Source of the DNA: Algoriphagus resistens
GTDB taxonomy: Bacteria > Bacteroidota > Bacteroidia > Cytophagales > Cyclobacteriaceae
Assembly: GCF_001442615.1 (NCBI RefSeq)
Contig: NZ_LMXN01000018.1
Location: 1-64,000 of the forward strand
Length of the DNA stretch: 64,000 nucleotides
Direction: 5' to 3'
Shown: positions 37,876 to 46,309 of the stretch, piece by piece
Numbering within the stretch: position 1 is the stretch's first letter
How the letters are laid out: every line of letters begins with the position of its first letter
Notes under the pieces: generated by a model
What the model was told of the DNA's origin: nothing
Seen by the model: the letters and a program-made list of their open reading frames with translations, nothing else
Databases searched by the model: none
Position numbers and translations under genes: made by a program

Positions 37876-38082
37876 TTGAATTCAGGACTAGTGATTGTCT
37901 TGCCATTAAGTTACTATCTGATCAAAAACTGGCCGGATAATTTCGCCTTCAAGATCGACCTTGAATGGTGGTATTTTACCGGGGTGGGTCTGTTGACGAT
38001 GTTGATTGCCTTGCTGACGGTGAGTTTCCAGCCGGTGAAGTCGGCGTTGATGAATCTGGGGAAGAGTTTGAAAATTGAGTGA
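37876..38082 (+). pseudogene. 3' remnant of an LIYRSFKR-clade permease
   Basis: The 68-codon frame reads from IVLPLSYYLIKNW through WWYFTGVGLLTMLIALLTVS to NLGKSLKIE. It aligns with the last 65 residues of the 38509 gene (last two TM helices and tail). Homology begins near 37885, right behind the ATPase gene, and no 5' part of this permease is present. The tail has drifted (NLGKSLKIE for NPVKSLKSE). The DNA continues past the stop in the same TGATGTTAGTAGC string as paralogues 10 and 12. Confidence 0.85.
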
Positions 38083-38189
38083 TGTTAGTAGCGAGTATCG
38101 AGAGTCAAGAGGCAAGAACCTAGATATTTATGTGAAAAGCAAGATGTTAGATGAGAAGTTGGAGAGCTAAGGAAGAGGATTGACGAATG

Positions 38190-38245
38190 GGAAAAGACTC
38201 CGTCTTTCATGACTTTGGCAGACTGGCTGCTCAGTCTGATACATA
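38190..38245. repeat. REP-like hairpin repeat, copy 2
   Basis: Contains AAGACTCCGTCTT (arms AAGAC and GTCTT) and CAGACTGGCTGCTCAGTCTG (38219-38238, 7-bp stem). It resembles 2319-2370. The rest of the 38083-38389 gap shows only degenerate AGTCAAG repeats. Confidence 0.5.
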
Positions 38246-38389
38246 TTTTTTTGCGGACGGGAATAGAAGCAAAACCGTGAGCTGAAGAGGAAATCCCTGG
38301 GGATATGGTATTTGGTAGAAAGAGCACTGGATTCTTCAATTATCATGAAAGAAAAGGTGTCTTTAGTTTTCCATCTCTTCGCCCGCCCC

Positions 38390-38479
38390 CGAACGGTTTT
38401 GTTCGAAAAGCTCCTCAATAAATCCGATAAGCCACCTGTAATAGCTGGAAATGCAGCTTTGCACTGGCACAAAACTCGC
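38390..38479 (+). promoter_or_regulatory. Enhancer palindrome plus -24/-12 promoter, module 6
   Basis: CGAACGGTTTTGTTCG (38390-38405) is preceded by CGCCCGCCCC. TGGCACAAAACTCGC (38465-38479) is offset 75 bp. This copy is the closest to the textbook sigma-54 consensus, having TGGCAC and the GC dinucleotide at -12. Expected start is near 38490, only about 19 bases before the permease ATG at 38509. Likely unit: 38509, 41022 and 43582. Confidence 0.8.
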
Positions 38480-38508
38480 AAATACAAAAGAAATCAATTC
38501 CTAAAGTC

Positions 38509-40860
38509 ATGCTCCGACACAACCTCCTGTTGATTTTCCGAAGCCTGAAAAGGTATAAAAGTACGTTCTTTATTAACTTGATCGGTTTATCCACAGGACT
38601 TGCCTGTGCTTTACTGATTTTTCTTTGGGTAAGTGATGAGCTGGCTATCGATAAGTTTCATGAAAATAATAGCCGTCTGTACCAGTTGATGGAACATCGA
38701 ATATTGGAAGGCGAAATCGGGCTATCTACGTGGACTTCAGCGCTGACTGCACCAACCCTTGAAGAGGAGCTGCCGGAAGTGGAATATGCCGTCGCTTGCT
38801 TTAATCTTAAGGATTATACACTTTCCGTAGATAGCAAGGATATTCAGGCTGCAGGCCAATATGTGGGGGAGGCTTTTTTTAAAGTTTTTTCTTTCCCTCT
38901 TATCCAAGGAAATGAGGAGGAGGTACTTAACGATAGAAGTTCAATAGTGATATCCGAAACCCTGGCCAAGAAGCTGTTTAATACTACTGACGTGGTGGGT
39001 AAAATGATAGAATGGCAGCACGAGGAGCACTACCAGGTGACAGGTGTTTTTGAAGACGTACCCCAAAATTCCTCGATGCAGTTTGATTTTGTGCTACCTT
39101 TTAGAATATATATGGAAGATGCCGGATGGGCTTCCCGCTGGCGGACCTCCTGGCCGCTTACCTATGCGTTATTAAAGCCCGGAACCAATGTGGATCAATT
39201 GAATGAGAAGATTGCTGATCTTATTGAAAGGAAAACCAACGGTGAAGTCACCCACCGTATCTTATTTGCAGCTCCTTACGCCCAGACTTACCTCTATGGC
39301 AACTATGAAAATGGTAAACAGGCTGGAGGAAGAATCGATTATGTGAGATTATTTTCCGTGGTTGCTGTTTTTATACTCTTGATTGCCGCGATCAACTTCA
39401 TGAATTTGTCAACGGCAAAGGCTTCCAGAAGGTTGAAAGAGGTGGGGATTAAAAAAGCGGTAGGTGCCGGGCGTTCTACCTTGGTTCTTCAATACCTTGG
39501 AGAATCTACACTGATGGCAACGATTTCGCTGGTCGTAGCCATAGGATTAGTGGTATTGCTTCTGCCCCAATTCAATCAAATTACCGGCAAACAGCTTTAC
39601 CTGCCCCTGGATTCATTTCTTATCCTGTCCTTTCTCTCGATTACTTTGGTCACCGGACTAATAGCGGGAAGCTACCCGGCGTTGTATATATCCGCTTTCA
39701 ATCCTGCCAGGGTACTGAAAGGATATGTGGACAAATCAGTAGGGGAACTGTGGGTCAGAAAAGGCTTGGTCATAGTGCAGTTTGCCTTATCTATCATCCT
39801 TATCGTAGCGGTATGTGTGGTTTATAAGCAAATAGAGTTTGTCCAGAACAAACACCTGGGATACGACAAAGAGAACATCCTCTATTTTAACAGAATGGGA
39901 TCGGCAGAGAACTTGGAAACATTTCTTTCAGAGATCAGAGAATTACAAGGAGTGGTCAGTGCATCCAGCATCGGCCATGAGATGACCGGGCACATAGCTT
40001 CTACTCAGGGTGTTCAGTGGCCTGCCAAAGCTCCCAATGATATAACGGAGTTTGAGATGATGCCCGTTAATTACGAAATGCTGGAACTACTGGGAATAGA
40101 GATGGCAGCTGGGCGGGCATTTTCAAGAGAATTCAAAACCGATTCTGCAAAGGTTCTCTTTAACGAGGCGGCAATTGAGCACATGGGAGTCACTGATCCG
40201 ATAGGTAAAGGGGTGAAGTTATTTGAAGAAGAGCGGGAGATTATTGGTATTGTAAAGAATTTTAATTTCGAATCACTGCATTCAAAAGTTAAACCGGTAG
40301 TGTTGTGGTTAGCTCCCCGGAGAACCTCTACCATTGCAGTCAAAGTGCAGGCCGGTAAAGAGCAGGAAACAATCGCCCGGCTTAAATCGCTTTTTCTGAC
40401 ATTCTATCCTGGGTTTCCCTTTGATTTCCAATTTCTGGATGCAGAATACCAAGCTCAATACATAGCCGAACAACGGGTGTCTGTACTTTCCCGGTATTTT
40501 GCAGGAATAGCTATTCTGATTTCTTGTTTGGGTTTATTTGGCCTTGCCGCATTCACAGCCGAAAGAAGGGTCAAAGAAATCGGTATCCGTAAAGTTTTGG
40601 GCTCCAGTGAATGGAAAATCATACAGTTGCTGTCTGGTGATTTTGCCAAAATGGTATTGGTGGCCATTGTCATAGCACTGCCTTTGAGCTATTACCTCAC
40701 CAAAAATTGGCTGGACGGATTTGCCTACAAAATTGACCTGGAATGGTGGTTCTTTATCGGGGCAGGAGCTTTGACTATGTTGATTGCCTTGCTTACGGTT
40801 AGTTTCCAGTCCATCAAAGCAGCGTTGATGAATCCGGTGAAGAGCCTGAAAAGTGAATGA
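38509..40860 (+). CDS. FtsX/MacB-type permease, paralogue 11 (LIYRSFKR clade)
   Basis: 783 residues, the shortest intact member, starting MLRHNLLLIFRSLKRYKST. It has ENGKQAGGR before TM2, EVGIKKAVGAGRSTL after it, KEIGIRKVLGSSEWK after TM6 and the tail NPVKSLKSE. After TM1 it carries SDELAIDKFHENN where most paralogues have a similar DELxxDKFHE signature. It replaces the usual ACINFMNL before the coupling motif with AAINFMNL. Directly behind module 6. Sister of the 33254 gene by ectodomain 2 sequence, while the 37876 remnant immediately upstream derives from a closely related copy. Confidence 0.9.
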   Translation: MLRHNLLLIFRSLKRYKSTFFINLIGLSTGLACALLIFLWVSDELAIDKFHENNSRLYQLMEHRILEGEIGLSTWTSALTAPTLEEELPEVEYAVACFNLKDYTLSVDSKDIQAAGQYVGEAFFKVFSFPLIQGNEEEVLNDRSSIVISETLAKKLFNTTDVVGKMIEWQHEEHYQVTGVFEDVPQNSSMQFDFVLPFRIYMEDAGWASRWRTSWPLTYALLKPGTNVDQLNEKIADLIERKTNGEVTHRILFAAPYAQTYLYGNYENGKQAGGRIDYVRLFSVVAVFILLIAAINFMNLSTAKASRRLKEVGIKKAVGAGRSTLVLQYLGESTLMATISLVVAIGLVVLLLPQFNQITGKQLYLPLDSFLILSFLSITLVTGLIAGSYPALYISAFNPARVLKGYVDKSVGELWVRKGLVIVQFALSIILIVAVCVVYKQIEFVQNKHLGYDKENILYFNRMGSAENLETFLSEIRELQGVVSASSIGHEMTGHIASTQGVQWPAKAPNDITEFEMMPVNYEMLELLGIEMAAGRAFSREFKTDSAKVLFNEAAIEHMGVTDPIGKGVKLFEEEREIIGIVKNFNFESLHSKVKPVVLWLAPRRTSTIAVKVQAGKEQETIARLKSLFLTFYPGFPFDFQFLDAEYQAQYIAEQRVSVLSRYFAGIAILISCLGLFGLAAFTAERRVKEIGIRKVLGSSEWKIIQLLSGDFAKMVLVAIVIALPLSYYLTKNWLDGFAYKIDLEWWFFIGAGALTMLIALLTVSFQSIKAALMNPVKSLKSE

Positions 40861-40871
40861 GGAGAGTAGCT

Positions 40872-40983
40872 AGTATAAAGTATTTGGTAGCAAGCGGCTA
40901 GAACCAAAAATTATGAACTAATAGATAAGAGTCCAGAATCTTGAGAAAACCTTACCACATTACAATCTTTCAACTTTCTAATC
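40872..40983. repeat. Duplicated intergenic segment, copy 1 (partner 56142)
   Basis: Aligns without gaps over 112 bases with 56142-56253 (constant offset 15270). Long identical stretches include GATAAGAGTCCAGAATC and GAGAAAACCTTACCACATTA. Both copies lie between a permease stop and the next permease start and supply most of the leader. Confidence 0.8.
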
Positions 40984-41021
40984 CACCTCGGTGGACAAGT
41001 ATTTAAAATCTTTCAATTAAA

Positions 41022-43406
41022 ATGCTCAGAACTTACCTGAAAATTGCCTGGAGAGGGCTTCTAAACAAAAAAAGCTATGCATTGATTAATATTGGTGGAT
41101 TGGCTGTTGGGCTTGCAACTGCTATATTAATTGGGCTGTGGATCTACGATGAGGTCTCTTTTAACCGCTCTCATAAACATTACAAGACCATCGCCCAGGT
41201 GATGTTGAATCAAACATTTGACGGGGAAGTTTCGACTGGTACCGGCCAAGCTTTGCAATTAGGTCCGGAACTCAACGGCAAATATGGTAACAATTTCAAC
41301 TATGTGGTCATGTCCTCAGGTACAAGAGGTTCTGTATTATCAACCGGAACAAATCCCGCTACCAAAACAGGGAGGTTTATGGGTGATGAAGCACCGGAGC
41401 TGCTTTCCCTGGATATGCTCTCAGGTTCTCGGAATGGTTTAAAAGACATCAATTCGATCTTACTTTCTGAATCGACTGCAAAGATTCTGTTTGGTGAAAA
41501 AAGTCCAGAAGGGGAAATTGTGAGGATAAATAATAAAGCTGATCTGGAGGTTACGGGTATCTACAAAGACATACCGGAAAACTCTTCTTTTGCAGATCTG
41601 GATTTTATTGCGCCTTGGAATTTCATGGTGAAAGATGAAGAATTGGCAGATAGGGTAGGCTGGGGAAACAACTGGTTTTTGGCCTATGTGCAGCTGGCAG
41701 ATCATGCGGATATGGGCAGTGTTTCAAAAGCCATAGCAGCTATAAAACGTGAGAATATAGTTCAGGAAGATGCGGATCGGATAAAGCCTGAACTTTTCTT
41801 GCATCCGATGTCTGATTGGCACCTTTATTCCAAATTTGAAAACGGAATAAGTGTCGGAGGAAGAATTGAATTTGTATGGTTGTTTGGTACGATTGGCGTA
41901 TTTGTATTGTTTTTGGCCTGCATCAATTTTATGAATCTGAGTACCGCACGATCTGAGAAAAGGGCTAAAGAAGTAGGTATTCGCAAGGTGGTAGGTTCTT
42001 TTCGAAGTCAGCTGATAAGCCAGTTTTTCAGCGAGTCATTAGTCGTGACCTTTTTGGCATTATTCTGCTCAGTCTTCTTGGTCTACCTTTCGTTGCCTTG
42101 GTTTAATGAAGTCTCGGGCAAAAGTATCTTGCTACCATGGAACAATTGGTTGTTTTGGGTGGTGATCGTTGGCTTTACTGTACTTACCGGACTTATTGCG
42201 GGTAGCCTACCCGCTTTTTACTTTTCCTCATTCAAGCCGATCTCAGTTCTGAAGGGGACTTTCAAGGTAGGTAAATTTGCTGCACTTCCGCGAAAGGCTC
42301 TGGTGATAATCCAGTTTACAGTCTCGATCACGCTCATTATCGGGACGATCATCGTTTACCAGCAAATTCAGTTTGCCAAGAATAGACCTGTGGGCTATGG
42401 AAAAGAAGGTCTGGTCAGCATACCTATTAAAACTGCCGCGGTCAAAGATCAATTTGAGGCCATCAGAAATGATCTGATAGCAACCGGGATGGTAAATGAA
42501 GCGGCATTGTCGCAAAGTTCAATTACCAACACATGGACTACCAATAGCGGTTTTGATTGGAGAGGAAAGGATCCAGGAATGCAGGATGTGGTGATAACAG
42601 CTGCTATAAGTCATGAGTTTGGAAAAGTTGTGGATTGGCAAATTGTAGAGGGGAGGGACTTTTCTAGAGACTTTGCATCTGATTCATCTGGTTTTATTCT
42701 AAATCAGGCAGCAGTCGAGTACATGGGTTTTGAAGACCCGATCGGTGAAACCATCAAGGCTTTTGACCGGAGTTATACTGTAATTGGTGTAGTAGAAAAT
42801 ATGGTGACCCAGTCGCTATATGAGCCTGTAAAACAAGCGGCTTTTTACATCGATTCTTTCAATAGAACAAGGCTTATCAATGTAAAAATCAATCCAGATG
42901 TCAGCGTTACCGAAGCTTTGGCAGAAATAGGAGAAGTGTTCAAAAAACATGATCCATCAGTACCGTTTGAATATAGTCTAGCAGATGATGAGTTTGCCGC
43001 TAAATATTTATTTGAGGAAAGAATCGGGAAACTTACAGGCTTCTTTGCTGTCCTGGCTTTGTTGATCAGTTGCCTGGGACTTTTCGGGTTAGCCTCATTT
43101 ATTGCCGAGAAGCGAACCAAGGAACTGGGGATCCGCAAAGTATTGGGAGCTTCAATAAGTAGTCTTTGGAGAATGCTTTCCTATGAGTTTGTCTTACTTG
43201 TGGTTATTTCATGTCTGATTGCTATTCCTGTATCCTACAGCTATTTGCGTGGTTGGCTTGACCAGTTTGAATATAGAGTTCCATTGTATTGGTGGGTATT
43301 TGGAGTCGCAGGATTAGGAGCCATGGTGATTACATTATTAACCGTCAGTTTCCAGTCCATCAAAGCTGCCCTGATGAATCCAGTGGAGAGTCTGAAGAGT
43401 GAGTGA
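41022..43406 (+). CDS. FtsX/MacB-type permease, paralogue 12
   Basis: 794 residues, starting MLRTYLKIAWRGLLNKK. TM1 region YALINIGGLAVGLATAILIG is close to that of paralogue 3. It has ENGISVGGR before TM2, AKEVGIRKVVGSFRSQL after it, KELGIRKVLGAS after TM6 (Leu for Ile) and the tail NPVESLKSE. Ectodomain 2 shows QSSITNTWTTNSGFDW, aligned with the SPIT block of paralogues 3 and 9, so these three form one clade. Reads on from paralogue 11 after a 161-base gap that carries no module. Confidence 0.9.
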   Translation: MLRTYLKIAWRGLLNKKSYALINIGGLAVGLATAILIGLWIYDEVSFNRSHKHYKTIAQVMLNQTFDGEVSTGTGQALQLGPELNGKYGNNFNYVVMSSGTRGSVLSTGTNPATKTGRFMGDEAPELLSLDMLSGSRNGLKDINSILLSESTAKILFGEKSPEGEIVRINNKADLEVTGIYKDIPENSSFADLDFIAPWNFMVKDEELADRVGWGNNWFLAYVQLADHADMGSVSKAIAAIKRENIVQEDADRIKPELFLHPMSDWHLYSKFENGISVGGRIEFVWLFGTIGVFVLFLACINFMNLSTARSEKRAKEVGIRKVVGSFRSQLISQFFSESLVVTFLALFCSVFLVYLSLPWFNEVSGKSILLPWNNWLFWVVIVGFTVLTGLIAGSLPAFYFSSFKPISVLKGTFKVGKFAALPRKALVIIQFTVSITLIIGTIIVYQQIQFAKNRPVGYGKEGLVSIPIKTAAVKDQFEAIRNDLIATGMVNEAALSQSSITNTWTTNSGFDWRGKDPGMQDVVITAAISHEFGKVVDWQIVEGRDFSRDFASDSSGFILNQAAVEYMGFEDPIGETIKAFDRSYTVIGVVENMVTQSLYEPVKQAAFYIDSFNRTRLINVKINPDVSVTEALAEIGEVFKKHDPSVPFEYSLADDEFAAKYLFEERIGKLTGFFAVLALLISCLGLFGLASFIAEKRTKELGIRKVLGASISSLWRMLSYEFVLLVVISCLIAIPVSYSYLRGWLDQFEYRVPLYWWVFGVAGLGAMVITLLTVSFQSIKAALMNPVESLKSE

Positions 43407-43430
43407 TGTTAGTAGCTAGTAACAAGAGTC

Positions 43431-43505
43431 AAATATTACGAACCAAGAACCAAAGATTACAGAGTCCGGAGATAGTTATAGAAAGTACACGGTCAACAGT
43501 CCACA
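43431..43505. repeat. Duplicated intergenic segment, copy 2 (partner 35691)
   Basis: Counterpart of 35691-35765: TACGAACCAAGAACCAAAGA, then GATAGTTATAGAAAGTACAC where copy 1 has GATAGTTGTAGAAAGCCCAC. Lies in the gap between the 41022 and 43582 permeases. Confidence 0.7.
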
Positions 43506-43581
43506 GGTGCTGTTCATATGACACGAAAGATGGCGTAGGAATCAAGATTCAAGATTTGTAAAGACATTTAAGATATTAAAA

Positions 43582-46023
43582 ATGCTATACCACTACCTCA
43601 AAATTGCAATCCGGAATCTTTGGCGAAATAAGATGTTTTCGTTGATCAATATTCTAGGGCTGTCTATAGGAATGGCAGCCTGTCTTCTCATTTTCAGGTA
43701 TGTGAATTTTGAACTGAGTTATGATGAGTTTCGTAAACCCACACTTTATCGCGTAACAAGCTCAGCATACCTGAACGGAGAGATGGTTGAGAATCGGGCC
43801 CAAACTGCTCCTGCACTTGCTCCCGCTATGGAAAGAGATATTCCCGAGGTAATTCAGGCAGCCAGATTAGTCCATACTGCACCATTAATGTCGGATCCCG
43901 TTATCCAAGTGGGTGACCGCAGTTTCCATGAGGAAAAGATTTACTATGCTGATTCCTCTTTTTTGGAGATGTTTTCGTACCGGATGGTGCAGGGCAACTC
44001 TGACAAGGCGCTTTCCAAGCCAGGCTACGTGGTGTTATCTGAATCAATGGCCAAGAAATATTTCCCCGATCTTGATAGGCTGTTGGGGCAATCTATCACT
44101 TTTTTTATGGGAGATCGGGGACAGATGCAGTTGGAAGTCAGTGGGATATTTGAGGATATTCCACACAATTCCCATCTTAAGACTGATTTTATCATCTCCT
44201 TCAATTCCATCCCCTGGAATCTTGAAGAAAACTGGGATTGGGGGAATTTTTATAATTATGTCGAAATTTTACCAGAAAGCGATCCTGGAGTTGTAAAGCG
44301 CAAGCTCTATGATATATTGGAAAAATACAGGGGAGAAACATTGGCCGAATTGCGAAAGGAGGGGTACAATCAGGAATTTGACCTTCAGCCCATCCGACAA
44401 ATACATCTTGATTCAAATCTGGAAGCAGAAGCGGAAGTAAACGGAAGCCGTCGGACCGTCTCTTTTCTTACACTTATCGCATTTTTTATATTGATTATTG
44501 CCTGGATCAACTACCTGAACCTGACAACTGCCAAGGCAATGGAACGGGCCAAAGAGATTGGGATCAGAAAAGTGGTTGGGTCAAACAGAGCGCAATTGAT
44601 CCTCCAATTTATGGCAGAATCTTTTTTGGTCAATTTGGTAGCAGCGGTACTGGCAATTGTGGTTTCACAGCTTTTGATGACTCCTTTTCAAACACTTACG
44701 TTGGGGTACTTTGCCCCGATATTTGATGCAGAGCTGGGAATAGGCATCATAGGCTTGTTTTTGCTAGGGACTTTTTTTTCCGGAATTTACCCGGCAGTGG
44801 CATTGTCGTATCAACCTGTTCAGATGATTAAGGGAAGTCTTCCAAACTTCGGAAAGGGAGCTTTGCTGAGAAAAGGACTGGTCGCTTTTCAGTTTGCCAC
44901 TTCCATTGCTTTGATAGCAGGGACCCTAGGTGTACGAGAACAGTTGGTTTTTATGCAACAACAGGATATAGGGATGGATATAGATCAGATCCTTATCGTG
45001 AAAGGGCCGGGCAGCAAGGATTCTACTTATCAAAACCAATTGAACTTTTTTAAAAGCGAGGTGCAAAAGTTGCCCGCAGTGCAGCAAGTAAGTGTATCAT
45101 CCAATATTCCGGGACAACAATTGGGCTGGGGTAGGGCCTTTTATCAACCTGCAAAAACAGAAAATAGAAAAAGCGTTAATATCGTCGCTGTGGATGAGGA
45201 TTTTTTTGGATTATATGGTACTGAATTCTTGGCAGGCCGCAATTTTTCGCACGAGTTTTCTTCTGATCGCGGAGCCGTCATTTTTAATGAAACAGCCATT
45301 AGGCAGCTGGGATTCAATAGTCCTGAGGAAGCGGTCCAGCAAACGGTAATCTGGGATGAAGCGGACAATGATCAGCATCCGAAAGAAATTCTTGGGGTAA
45401 TTCGGGATTTCAATCAGGAATCCCTGCACAAGGAAGTGGGACCTATGGTCTTTGCGCTGAAAGAATACCTGAATGCCCCATGGGCTGGGGAATATTATTC
45501 TCTCAAAATTGCATCTAGTGATTATCCAAAGGCATTAAAACAAATACAGAGCAGCTGGAACCAAGCGTTTCCGGGGAGCCCATTTGACTACTTTTTTCTT
45601 GATGATTATTTCAATAGCCAATATCAGTCTGACAGGCAGTTCGCAAAAATTTTCAGTCTGTTTGCCAGTTTGGCCATAGTGATTGCATGCTTGGGTCTTT
45701 TCGGCCTATCATCTTATATGACCTTGCAACGTACCAAAGAAATTGGGATACGAAAGGTTTTAGGAGCAACTGTCTTCTCTGTGGTGAGCATGCTTTCCAG
45801 GGATTTTCTCAAACTAGTGGGGGTAGTCAGTATAATTATCCTGCCTGTCATATACTTCTTTATGCAAAAATGGCTTAAAAACTTTGCCTATCAGATGGAA
45901 ATCAGCTGGTGGATGCTGATTCTACCCGTGGTACTGGTCTGGTTTATGGCTCTGGTGACCGTTAGTTTTCAAACGGTTAAAACGGCACTGGAAAATCCTG
46001 TCAAGAGTCTGAGAAGTGAGTAG
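43582..46023 (+). CDS. FtsX/MacB-type permease, paralogue 13
   Basis: 813 residues, starting MLYHYLKIAIRNLWRNK. No ENGxxGGR motif. The post-TM2 segment reads WINYLNLTTAKAMERAKEIG and then IRKVVGS, resembling paralogue 4 in having NYxNLTTA. The post-TM6 motif is KEIGIRKVLGAT and the tail NPVKSLRSE. The TM4 region is altered: SGIYPAVALSYQPVQMIKGS replaces the usual GSYPALxLSxFxPxxVLKG, with the phenylalanine lost. It is third in the unit from module 6 (175-base gap). The next module, 46146, lies 122 bases after its stop. Confidence 0.9.
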   Translation: MLYHYLKIAIRNLWRNKMFSLINILGLSIGMAACLLIFRYVNFELSYDEFRKPTLYRVTSSAYLNGEMVENRAQTAPALAPAMERDIPEVIQAARLVHTAPLMSDPVIQVGDRSFHEEKIYYADSSFLEMFSYRMVQGNSDKALSKPGYVVLSESMAKKYFPDLDRLLGQSITFFMGDRGQMQLEVSGIFEDIPHNSHLKTDFIISFNSIPWNLEENWDWGNFYNYVEILPESDPGVVKRKLYDILEKYRGETLAELRKEGYNQEFDLQPIRQIHLDSNLEAEAEVNGSRRTVSFLTLIAFFILIIAWINYLNLTTAKAMERAKEIGIRKVVGSNRAQLILQFMAESFLVNLVAAVLAIVVSQLLMTPFQTLTLGYFAPIFDAELGIGIIGLFLLGTFFSGIYPAVALSYQPVQMIKGSLPNFGKGALLRKGLVAFQFATSIALIAGTLGVREQLVFMQQQDIGMDIDQILIVKGPGSKDSTYQNQLNFFKSEVQKLPAVQQVSVSSNIPGQQLGWGRAFYQPAKTENRKSVNIVAVDEDFFGLYGTEFLAGRNFSHEFSSDRGAVIFNETAIRQLGFNSPEEAVQQTVIWDEADNDQHPKEILGVIRDFNQESLHKEVGPMVFALKEYLNAPWAGEYYSLKIASSDYPKALKQIQSSWNQAFPGSPFDYFFLDDYFNSQYQSDRQFAKIFSLFASLAIVIACLGLFGLSSYMTLQRTKEIGIRKVLGATVFSVVSMLSRDFLKLVGVVSIIILPVIYFFMQKWLKNFAYQMEISWWMLILPVVLVWFMALVTVSFQTVKTALENPVKSLRSE

Positions 46024-46145
46024 GGAGAGATAAATTATCCGGTACGGTAGATGGATTGCTTTACCTTGAAACTAACCCCATCCGCAAAAATGGAGGATCC
46101 GGCAATGGGAATTCCCCAGTAAATTTTGAATAAATCGCACGCCAA

Positions 46146-46235
46146 CGAACGTTTTTGTTCGTAAAACACAGCATAGTAAAGTCAAATCCTTTGATTTGGC
46201 GATTGGGAGCATATTAATAGTGGTATGAATGTCGA
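46146..46235 (+). promoter_or_regulatory. Enhancer palindrome plus -24/-12 promoter, module 7
   Basis: CGAACGTTTTTGTTCG (46146-46161); TGGTATGAATGTCGA (46221-46235) is offset 75 bp. This is the only copy with a T in place of C in the TGGC of the -24 box. Expected start is near 46246, about 64 bases before the ATG at 46310. Confidence 0.75.
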
Positions 46236-46309
46236 TAAGAAATAATGGAATGTTGGCAATAGGGCTGATTATAAACAGACCATTAGAAATTAATTAACCT
46301 ACTCAGATT

